Origin: Acidobacteriota bacterium
Lineage (GTDB): Bacteria; Acidobacteriota; Blastocatellia; Pyrinomonadales; Pyrinomonadaceae
Length of the DNA: 6,174 nucleotides
NCBI GenBank assembly: GCA_003222935.1
Contig: QHXL01000269.1
Coordinates: forward strand, 1 to 6,174
Direction: 5' to 3'
Every line of letters begins with the position of its first letter. Positions within the stretch are counted from its first letter, which is position 1. This document shows, piece after piece, positions 1-6,174 of this stretch. Position numbers and translations under genes: made by a program. The notes below the pieces were generated by a model that saw only the letters and a program-made list of their open reading frames with translations, searched no databases and was not told where the DNA came from.

Positions 1-407
<407 letters not shown>

Positions 408-425
408 TAAAATTTACTCAAGCAA

Positions 426-462
426 CAAGCACTCGCGCTTGCGCGAAGACTTGCCTTTAACA
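426..462 (+). promoter_or_regulatory. Spacer hairpin followed by boxA-like sequence (possible rRNA antitermination or processing site)
   Basis: A small hairpin begins about 18 nt after the 23S end. CAAG (426-429) pairs with CTTG (450-453), and after a 3x3 internal loop TCGCG (433-437) pairs with CGCGA (442-446), closed by a CTTG tetraloop. Directly after it comes GCCTTTAACA (453-462), whose CTTTAACA core matches the rRNA boxA element TGCTCTTTAACA. In E. coli rrn operons a boxB hairpin precedes boxA, and boxA RNA binds NusB and S10 to keep polymerase from terminating. The pairing and the match are visible in the sequence; the antitermination role is inferred. A boxA in the 23S-5S spacer is unusual, because the established sites are in the leader and the 16S-23S spacer. 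Confidence 0.4.
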
Positions 463-479
463 GTCATATTCGATTTTTT

Positions 480-547
480 GAGCTTTGTGCTTTGAACTTT
501 ATTCTTTGTCGTGAGTTCCCAAGAATAAAGATCAGGGCACAAAGCTC
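480..547 (+). repeat. Long near-perfect inverted repeat (stem-loop) in the 23S-5S spacer, candidate RNase III site
   Basis: Positions 480-506 pair with 521-547. GAGCTTTGTGC (480-490) is the exact reverse complement of 537-547, and CTTTATTCTT (497-506) is the exact reverse complement of 521-530. Between these blocks, 491-495 pair with 532-536 using two G-U pairs, and A496/A531 is the only mismatch. That gives 26 of 27 positions paired, with a 14-nt loop at 507-520. The structure ends 9 nt before the predicted 5S start. Duplexes longer than two helical turns are typical RNase III substrates, so the likely role is to separate pre-23S from pre-5S RNA. A small mobile hairpin repeat inserted in the spacer is the alternative. 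No real reading frame is apparent here. Confidence 0.75.
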
Positions 548-556
548 TAATAAGTT

Positions 557-674
<118 letters not shown>

Positions 675-684
675 TTATTTTAAG

Positions 685-717
685 AAAGCCCGCTTGGCCT
701 AGTGCCGAGCGGGTTTT
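685..717 (+). terminator. Intrinsic terminator of the rRNA operon
   Basis: CCCGCTTGGC (689-698) pairs with GCCGAGCGGG (704-713), forming a GC-rich 10-bp stem with one G-U and a 5-nt CTAGT loop. TTTT follows at 714-717, with more T-rich sequence after it. The AAAG before the stem can pair with the T run, so the structure could also act weakly in the other orientation. It lies 10 nt after the 5S 3' end, exactly where an rrn operon should stop, and separates it from the kinase gene. Confidence 0.93.
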
Positions 718-803
718 CGTGTTTTCAGTCACCCTCATATAGATTCTTCCAAGTACTCTTACGCGAGTCGTGTATTCTCTTCCTAAATGCGAGAGTGGTG
801 AGT

Positions 804-839
804 GAGATCTGGCAAACTATCAGAAATCTCGTTTGCCAG
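804..839. promoter_or_regulatory. Inverted repeat with an alternative pairing in the kinase leader (possible operator or RNA switch)
   Basis: The 718-904 interval between the rRNA terminator and the kinase contains a perfect 9-bp inverted repeat, CTGGCAAAC (809-817) and GTTTGCCAG (831-839), with a 13-nt loop. GAGAT (804-808) can instead pair with ATCTC (826-830), which would break the first stem, so the two hairpins exclude each other. No T run follows, so this is not an intrinsic terminator. It could be an operator for a dimeric repressor or a structure in the kinase leader RNA. I found no convincing -35/-10 promoter in the interval. The function is unknown. Confidence 0.45.
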
Positions 840-904
840 CGGGGTCAAGATGAAGACATGCGCGAACCCTCGCAACCCTGAGAGTGAGTCCAGAACTGAG
901 AAAA

Positions 905-3547
905 ATGAATTCGCAACGTAGGCAGCAAATTGATCGACTATTAGCGTCCGCACTCGATCGCGACCCTGAGGATCGTACAGCGTTTCTGGATCAGGTTTGC
1001 GATGGCGATGAGGAACTGCGGAGAGAAGTTGAGTCGTTGGTCGCGAATAATCCGCGCATACTTGTCGGCGGCGAAGCTACTCAATTGCTGGAAAAGGTAA
1101 CCACCGATCGGACGATCGGTCCTTACCAGGTCATTCGCTCACTCGGCGCGGGCGGTATGGGCCAGGTCTATCTGGCCCGTGATGAGCGATTGAAGCGCTT
1201 CGTCGCTGTCAAAGTTATTCCTGAACACCATGCAGAAGATGCTGACAGGTTACGTCGCTTCCGACGAGAAGCGCTTGCCGTCTCCGCGCTCAACCATCCA
1301 AACATCCTGACGGTTTACGAGGTAGGTTCGTTTGAGGGCGGTGACTTTATCGCTACCGAGTTTGTCGATGGACAGACACTGGGCGCGATTATCGAGAATG
1401 GGAAGAAATCACTCCAGGCTAAGTTGGATACGGTCATTCAAATAGCGAGCGCTCTCGCTGCCGCCCATACTGCCGGAATAATTCACCGCGACATTAAGCC
1501 GGCCAACATCATGGTCAGGGATGATGGCCTGGTGAAAGTTCTGGATTTTGGCATTGCCAAACACTCCGACCTTCTTGAGGGTGCCGCGCAAGAGTCGTTG
1601 CTTACAACTCCTGGCACAGTCGTCGGTACCGCCGCCTATATGTCACCGGAGCAAGCGCGTGGTTTATCGACCGATGCTCGAACAGATATTTGGAGTCTGG
1701 GTGTCATCACCTATGAGTTGATATCCGGGCGGCGACCGTTCGACGGAGACACAATGCTTGACGTGATGTCAGCCGTGATTGAACGTCAACCACAAAAGTT
1801 GACCGAGCTTGATTCAACGCTGCCTCCGGATGTGGACACCCTTGTTTTGAAGGCTCTTAACAAGAACAAGGATGAACGATACCAAACCGCAGATCAATTG
1901 CTCACCGATCTCAAGGTTCTCAAAAAAAGCATCGAGTCTTCGGAAGAGCAAATGCTGACGGCGCCTCAACAACCGGCGCCTTTAGGGTCCGGTTTGGCAA
2001 ATGGATTTTTAACCGATGGACTCCCGGAACGTCGCACAGCCATCGACCTTACTTCAGATGAGAAATCTCAGAGATTAAAAACCTACCAGCGTGCGGGTCT
2101 GGTGGTTTTGTTGATACTCATCATCATTGGCATCGGAGGCTATTTCTATTTTCGCAAACCGACCGGGAAGACAATTGAATCTATTGCTGTCATGCCGTTC
2201 ATCAACGAAAGCGGTAACAGTGAGATTGAGTATTTGGCGGATGGTATGACCGATTCATTGATCAATAGTCTATCTCAGGTTCCCAATCTGTCCGTTAAAG
2301 CGCGAACCTCGGTGTTTCGTTACAAAGGCAAAGACGTTGATCCCCAGCGTGTTGGTTCGGAGCTTTCAGTGCAGGCTGTACTTAACGGCCGAGTCGTAAA
2401 ACATGATGACGACCTGACGCTATATTTATCTTTAGTCGACAGCAGCAACGGAAATCAGATCTGGGGCGACCGCTATGAACGGAAAATGTCTCAGTTGGTT
2501 ACCTTGCAAAGCGAAATCGCGCGTGACGTGTCACAGAAACTTCGTGTGCGATTGTCGGGAGCGGAGGAAAAGAAGTTAACCAAAGACTACACCGCAAACG
2601 TTGAAGCGTATCAACTTTATTTACGAGGTCGCTTCAACATCTTGAAACTTACGCCTGACGGGATTAATGAAGGGATTGCGTGCTTCCAAAACGCAATCGC
2701 TATCGACCCGAACTACGCGCTGGCACACGTTGGTTTGTCAGATGCATATCGCAGTATTGTTATGAGCACGGAGAAGCAACCCGAACTGTTTCTGCCTCGC
2801 TCCAAAGCCGCAGCCCAAAAAGCGCTGGAGATCGATGATTCACTAGCGGACGCTCATACGGCCATGGGTATCACCCTGTTTTGGTACGATTGGAACTGGA
2901 CCGCGTCAGAAAATCAATTCAAACGCGCGTTGGAGCTGGATCCAAAATCTGCTAACGCACATCTCTTCTACTCTCATCTGCTTTCAAACACTGGACGACA
3001 CACAGAAGCTCTCGCAGAAATGCGGCGAGCTCTTGAACCGGATCCATTTGTTCCATTCTCAAACGCCCTGCAGGGTCAGTTTCTGGTGAATGCCGGGCAA
3101 TCGGATGAGGCGCTGGCTGTTTTGCAGAAGACCTTTTTGCTGGCCCCAGGTTTTTGGATTCCGCACGCGTTTGCCGCGAGTGCTTATATCGAAAAGGGAA
3201 TGTTTGAGAAGGCAGTCGCCGAAGCCCGCCGCGCTACCGAACTCTCTCCAGCACAAACCACGTCCCTTGCATACGAAGGCTATGCGCTCGCTAAGCTTGG
3301 TCGGCTCGATGAGTCGCGTGCCATTATTTCAAAGCTAATCGTTCTCTCAAAAACGAGTTTTGTTTCTGGGCTCCCCATCGCGATGATCTACAACGGCCTG
3401 GGTGATAAAAACAAAGCGATTGAATATCTAGAACAAGCGATGCAACAACACGATCCAAAACTGACGTTTCTGAAAGTTGATCCGAAATGGAAGAACTTGC
3501 GTGATGACCCGCGCTTCCAGGACCTCATGCGGCGTGTCGGGTTTTAG
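905..3547 (+). CDS. Transmembrane Ser/Thr protein kinase with TolB-like and TPR domains
   Basis: An 880-residue membrane kinase that transfers ATP phosphate to Ser/Thr of protein targets. Residues are counted from ATG 905. A helical N-terminus (1-65) resembles those common on acidobacterial kinases. The PknB-type domain (~73-340) has the glycine loop GAGGMGQV (81-88), VAVK lysine 103, helix-C Glu122, HRDIKPAN with catalytic Asp196, DFG Asp214 and SPE near 247-249. It is therefore an RD kinase with all key residues, and the activation segment contains several Thr. One membrane span follows (~397-416), then a TolB-like (COG5616-type) domain (~426-551, starting SIAVMPFINESG) and TPR repeats to ~860, ending in the family-typical DPRFQDLMRRVGF. 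The kinase should be cytoplasmic and the TolB-like/TPR part periplasmic, probably for sensing or protein contact. ATG 905 is preferred over in-frame GTG 884 because GAG lies 4 nt before it and the N-terminus then matches relatives. The target is not evident. Confidence 0.95.
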   Translation: MNSQRRQQIDRLLASALDRDPEDRTAFLDQVCDGDEELRREVESLVANNPRILVGGEATQLLEKVTTDRTIGPYQVIRSLGAGGMGQVYLARDERLKRFVAVKVIPEHHAEDADRLRRFRREALAVSALNHPNILTVYEVGSFEGGDFIATEFVDGQTLGAIIENGKKSLQAKLDTVIQIASALAAAHTAGIIHRDIKPANIMVRDDGLVKVLDFGIAKHSDLLEGAAQESLLTTPGTVVGTAAYMSPEQARGLSTDARTDIWSLGVITYELISGRRPFDGDTMLDVMSAVIERQPQKLTELDSTLPPDVDTLVLKALNKNKDERYQTADQLLTDLKVLKKSIESSEEQMLTAPQQPAPLGSGLANGFLTDGLPERRTAIDLTSDEKSQRLKTYQRAGLVVLLILIIIGIGGYFYFRKPTGKTIESIAVMPFINESGNSEIEYLADGMTDSLINSLSQVPNLSVKARTSVFRYKGKDVDPQRVGSELSVQAVLNGRVVKHDDDLTLYLSLVDSSNGNQIWGDRYERKMSQLVTLQSEIARDVSQKLRVRLSGAEEKKLTKDYTANVEAYQLYLRGRFNILKLTPDGINEGIACFQNAIAIDPNYALAHVGLSDAYRSIVMSTEKQPELFLPRSKAAAQKALEIDDSLADAHTAMGITLFWYDWNWTASENQFKRALELDPKSANAHLFYSHLLSNTGRHTEALAEMRRALEPDPFVPFSNALQGQFLVNAGQSDEALAVLQKTFLLAPGFWIPHAFAASAYIEKGMFEKAVAEARRATELSPAQTTSLAYEGYALAKLGRLDESRAIISKLIVLSKTSFVSGLPIAMIYNGLGDKNKAIEYLEQAMQQHDPKLTFLKVDPKWKNLRDDPRFQDLMRRVGF

Positions 3548-3563
3548 CTTGCTTGATATTTAC

Positions 3564-4037
3564 TCATTCGATCTTAGCGATTTGATCTCCCAACATTCCT
3601 TTTCCTAATGCCCAGTATTTGGTGCCGCCCTGGCCAAAATATTGTTGTAGGTTCGCTACGACATGGTCGCCCATCCAGTCGAAGATCGGATCGGTAGCGG
3701 CCGCGTCACCTTTCTCGTAAGCCTTTACCCACTGGATCATCTCCTCGGATTTAGAATCGTCATCTACAAACCAGAAATTTGCCGCGGGCTCGGCGCCATG
3801 AAGTTTCTTTGCGAGTTCGACGAGCTTATCGTCACTGATTCCTTTCTCAACAAGGATGTATTTGTTGACGACGTTGCGTCGGTTGGTAAATGTGCCCAGA
3901 ACCTTAACGTCAGGGTCCGACTTGGTTACATTCTTGTCGACTGGCTTATCTACCGAATTATCATTCTTCGACACATTGCATGCTAGAAGAGCGAGCAGTA
4001 GCAATCCCGAAGCGAGCCATGGAGAGCGAGATATCAT
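3564..4037 (-). CDS. Small predicted lipoprotein of unknown function
   Basis: I do not recognise a named family. Read from ATG 4035-4037, the 157-residue product starts with MISR, a hydrophobic stretch and the lipobox LLAC, placing the lipidated cysteine at 20. This is a textbook signal peptidase II site. Asn follows the cysteine, which would favour outer-membrane sorting under the E. coli Lol rule. A polar Asp/Lys/Asn linker (21-43, with VDKPVDKNV) leads to a ~115-residue domain with alternating strands and helices: KYILVEKG, a Lys/Leu-rich helix, ANFWFVDDD, a Trp-containing helix, then a Gly- and aromatic-rich end. The frame continues upstream to ATG 4121 (185 aa), which has a better-spaced GGAG. 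I prefer 4037 because the longer form would bury the signal peptide behind 28 polar residues; GAAAGG precedes 4037 by about 10 nt. The gene converges on the kinase, with 16 nt between stop codons. Confidence 0.82.
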   Translation of the reverse strand: MISRSPWLASGLLLLALLACNVSKNDNSVDKPVDKNVTKSDPDVKVLGTFTNRRNVVNKYILVEKGISDDKLVELAKKLHGAEPAANFWFVDDDSKSEEMIQWVKAYEKGDAAATDPIFDWMGDHVVANLQQYFGQGGTKYWALGKGMLGDQIAKIE

Positions 4038-4178
4038 TGAAGCGTAGCCTTTCGTTGATGTTTCTATGTAAGACCGCGTAAATTGCCTCGAGAGCAATCG
4101 GTGAAAGCGTGCTGTACTCATAAACTACTCCAAGAGCCGCATATTTTACGACCTGATCCAAAATCACTGCTGTAGTTT

Positions 4179-4190
4179 GAGGGAACGATG
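4179..4190 (+). promoter_or_regulatory. Ribosome binding site for the gene at 4188
   Basis: GAGGG (4179-4183) lies 4 nt before ATG 4188-4190. It is the clearest Shine-Dalgarno site in the window and fixes this start. The 150-bp divergent interval 4038-4187 should hold promoters for both neighbours. A TAAAAT on the minus strand (4143-4148) is the only -10-like hexamer I noticed, and it has no matching -35. Confidence 0.6.
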
Positions 4191-5213
4191 AAGAAAGTTC
4201 TCATAATCGTCTTAGCTTTATTCGGCCTCGTCGGCATGATCTTCTTAGCGTTCAGGAATGAAGGCGCTGTGCAAACGTCAGCTATCCAACAATGGCCGGG
4301 ACAAATGGGGACTCTCGAAACTGTCGGAGATCGCTGGCCGCGGCTGGAAGCAAATCACGCATCCATGACGCTGACGTCGCTAGCCGAGTCGTTGCCGAAA
4401 AACGACAACGCCCTCGATGACTTTCTGGCGCGAGAGATTACGCGGGATGAACTCAGCATCGGTGACCCAGCGACGCTTCCAGATGTCTCACCAATCCGCG
4501 ATCTGCTATTACGCGAGCCTATCGTCTGGGAACGTTATGACGGAATAGGCGACGAGCACGCCATTGCTGTGCGCGCGATACAAATGACGATGGCGAGGGC
4601 GCTCGTTGCTAACGCCCTGTCAAAAGCGCGTGCAAACTCCCCCGCAGCTTGGGACGATCTACACGCTGTTTGGAAGCTTGCCCGCTCCCTCGATGAACAT
4701 CCGCAGATGATGGCCCAAACAGCTGCGCTGTCGATGGCGCGGATGGTGAACGCGGTTGCCTGGAAAATGCCGTTGCCGGCGCCGGCGTGGCTAAGTGAAC
4801 TGCAAGTGCGCGATGACCTGCGGCCGCTGCTCGATGCGTTTCAACATCAAACTGCGGGTTATTGGCAAAGCAGCGCAAGGATATTTCCGACGAAATGGCT
4901 GGCATCGTCTATTGATCACGATCGCAAGATCGCTGAAGATCTCTTCCACTTCACTGGGTGCGACGTGAACACTCCAATGAATGAGCTGGGAACGGACCTT
5001 ACGTCACTTTGGCGACGTGTGTTTCGCTATCGTGCCGAGCGCGAGGCGACAGCCAACGCGATTCGCGTACGTGAAGGTAAGTCGATCGAAACCAGTTCAC
5101 GTTGTAGCGACGGCGGATGGATCTTCGACGGGACAACGCTCCGTTTCAGCCGTGAGATTGCGACTGCCGCGCCGGATACTCCGATGCCTTTGGTGTTGCG
5201 AGTGAAACGTTAG
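4188..5213 (+). CDS. Hypothetical protein with N-terminal membrane anchor or signal sequence
   Basis: I do not recognise the family of this 341-residue protein. It starts MKK followed by about 19 hydrophobic residues (4-22) with no lipobox and no clear AxA cleavage site, so it is either an uncleaved inner-membrane anchor or an exported protein; the bulk should be periplasmic. The body is mostly predicted helix, with Ala-, Arg- and Met-rich segments (~122-195 and 275-297) and many Trp. The tail (300-341) changes character: [21 protein letters not shown], then [10 protein letters not shown], suggesting a short beta-rich end. The only two cysteines, 258 and 306, could form a disulfide outside the cytoplasm. 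The start is supported by a GAGGG site. The gene is divergent from the lipoprotein and convergent with the oxygenase. It has a full-length frame and coding-like composition, so I am confident it is a gene; I infer no function. Confidence 0.88.
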   Translation: MKKVLIIVLALFGLVGMIFLAFRNEGAVQTSAIQQWPGQMGTLETVGDRWPRLEANHASMTLTSLAESLPKNDNALDDFLAREITRDELSIGDPATLPDVSPIRDLLLREPIVWERYDGIGDEHAIAVRAIQMTMARALVANALSKARANSPAAWDDLHAVWKLARSLDEHPQMMAQTAALSMARMVNAVAWKMPLPAPAWLSELQVRDDLRPLLDAFQHQTAGYWQSSARIFPTKWLASSIDHDRKIAEDLFHFTGCDVNTPMNELGTDLTSLWRRVFRYRAEREATANAIRVREGKSIETSSRCSDGGWIFDGTTLRFSREIATAAPDTPMPLVLRVKR

Positions 5214-5304
5214 CGAGTTTGGGTTTGGTCTTTGATTGTTCAGATGCCGGCTATTCGTTTGAAACGTTGGACCTACCGTTACTGGATGCTCGAACTTCCC
5301 AGTT

Positions 5305-6174
5305 TTAGACCATATCAAAGGGAACGGTCTTCATTGCTCCCGGTACCACAACGCCTCCCCGATCACCCGGCGTAGTTGAACCGAATCTCTCGGCGTAGAC
5401 TTCCGGCAGACTGCGTGCGCCTCGCGGTGACAACCATAGACGCAGCAAGTGACGCTTGCGTTCACGTTCAGAGTAATCCTCGAAGGCAGTTCGGTCGTGC
5501 AGAATAGTGTGGTTGTGCACGAGCTGAATATCTCCGGGACGTAGCTCCATCATAAAGTTTAGCTTGGGGTCATTTGCGAGTTCGTCCAAAAGCTCCAGAG
5601 CTTCGATCTGTTGAGCACTGAGTGGAGCGACACCGGGAAAGCGTCGGGCCGACTCAATGTATTGTCGTTGATAGATCGCAGAGACTAATCCATCGTGATA
5701 GTTAAAGACCGGAATATTGAAATACGGTTTACTACCTTCGGGGACTTCACCGCGACGATCCGTTTCAATGGGTTCGAATAAGACTTTAAGTAAGTCTGGC
5801 CGCCGCCGCCGCATTTCGTTGAAGATCGTGGTGGACGACACAAGGTTCGACAACCCACCCGATTTTGCGGTGTGCAAACACAAGAGTCCAACTACGTCGC
5901 AAGAGTCGGTGTGATGAGTTTGACGTTCACGGGTCTGGTAAATTCGTGTGTGTGGATCTTCGCTGGAGCTTCCCATGTCTTTGACGTGTCCGAGCAGGTG
6001 TCCTTCGGCGTTTTGCATTCGCAGGTTGCCGAGGTGAACACCAATCAAAAGAAAGGCAATCGCGGCCCTGCGTTTGGTCCAACGTTCAACAGGTAAGCCT
6101 TTTAACAGCACGAACCCACGACCGTGAAGTACCTCATCTAAAAACCGTGTCAGACGTGGCCCTAGAGTTGGAAG
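5305..6174 (-). CDS. TauD/TfdA-family Fe(II)/2-oxoglutarate dioxygenase (partial, 5' end beyond window)
   Basis: A non-heme iron oxygenase that should couple oxidation of a small substrate to decarboxylation of 2-oxoglutarate in the cytoplasm. The frame stays open to the last base: upstream of the internal GTG at 6111 it reads [20 protein letters not shown], a typical start for this family's fold. The visible 289 residues therefore lack perhaps 30-50 N-terminal ones, and 6111 is not the true start. In the visible part, HTD (His88, Asp90) supplies two iron ligands, and [12 protein letters not shown] contains the distal ligand, probably His226. Arg245 in RHLLRLWL is the likely 2-oxoglutarate carboxylate contact. 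The motifs [11 protein letters not shown] and DRRGEVPEG mark a well-conserved bacterial subgroup whose substrate I do not know; it need not be taurine. The stop TAA lies 91 nt from the convergent neighbour. Confidence 0.94.
   Translation of the reverse strand, partial: LPTLGPRLTRFLDEVLHGRGFVLLKGLPVERWTKRRAAIAFLLIGVHLGNLRMQNAEGHLLGHVKDMGSSSEDPHTRIYQTRERQTHHTDSCDVVGLLCLHTAKSGGLSNLVSSTTIFNEMRRRRPDLLKVLFEPIETDRRGEVPEGSKPYFNIPVFNYHDGLVSAIYQRQYIESARRFPGVAPLSAQQIEALELLDELANDPKLNFMMELRPGDIQLVHNHTILHDRTAFEDYSERERKRHLLRLWLSPRGARSLPEVYAERFGSTTPGDRGGVVVPGAMKTVPFDMV

Noticed and set aside
721..800. Possible promoter around TATTCT (773-778)
   Set aside because: No -35-like hexamer lies 16-18 bp upstream, so the match is too weak to call.
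850..921. 23-codon leader frame overlapping the kinase start
   Set aside because: It has only a weak GGGG before it and no distinctive codon run; kept as a note under the kinase start question rather than called a gene.
3663..3986. 107-codon frame opposite the lipoprotein gene
   Set aside because: It is antisense to a gene with a clear lipoprotein signal, has no ribosome site and shows no recognisable motif; it is a shadow frame.
4609..4905. 98-codon frame opposite the hypothetical gene
   Set aside because: Low-complexity Ala/Ser/Pro composition typical of an antisense frame, with no supporting signals.
5203..5268. Direct repeat TGAAACGTT at 5203-5211 and 5260-5268
   Set aside because: It is only 9 bp, and one copy lies within the end of a coding gene; with no mobile-element features this is within chance.
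5214..5304. Possible bidirectional terminator between the convergent genes
   Set aside because: I could find no stem longer than about 4 bp followed by a T run in either direction.

Overview
The window is a bacterial chromosome segment. It opens in the last ~407 nt of a 23S rRNA gene and continues through a 23S-5S spacer, a 5S rRNA gene and a strong intrinsic terminator, so it covers the tail of a ribosomal RNA operon. Four protein genes follow: a large membrane-anchored Ser/Thr kinase with a TolB-like domain and C-terminal TPRs (+), a small predicted lipoprotein (-), an unrecognised membrane-anchored or exported protein (+), and a TauD/TfdA-type Fe(II)/2-oxoglutarate oxygenase (-) whose 5' end lies beyond the right edge. 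The kinase layout (short helical N-terminus, PknB-like kinase, one membrane span, TolB-like domain, TPRs) is common in Acidobacteriota. Together with the lipoprotein signal, balanced base composition and weak Shine-Dalgarno sites, it suggests a Gram-negative acidobacterium, perhaps of the Blastocatellia type. That placement is an inference; the 23S and 5S sequences would settle it.

Layout. 1-407: 3' end of 23S rRNA, with the peptidyl-transferase centre and sarcin-ricin loop intact. 408-556: spacer holding a small hairpin followed by a boxA-like sequence, then a 27-position near-perfect stem-loop that looks like an RNA processing site. 557-674: 5S rRNA. 685-717: terminator. 718-904: kinase leader with an inverted repeat. 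905-3547: kinase. 3564-4037 (-): lipoprotein, convergent with the kinase and separated from it by 16 nt. 4038-4187: divergent promoter region without a recognisable promoter. 4188-5213: unrecognised protein. 5214-5304: gap between convergent genes, in which I see nothing convincing. 5305-6174 (-): partial oxygenase.

The protein genes alternate in strand and do not form an operon, so nothing shows that they work together. The kinase is probably a stand-alone signalling protein, and the oxygenase probably belongs to a unit continuing to the right. I found no defence system, mobile element or CRISPR array. The least ordinary signals are in non-coding DNA (the spacer stem-loop, the hairpin plus boxA arrangement and the kinase leader inverted repeat), together with the two alternative starts of the lipoprotein.
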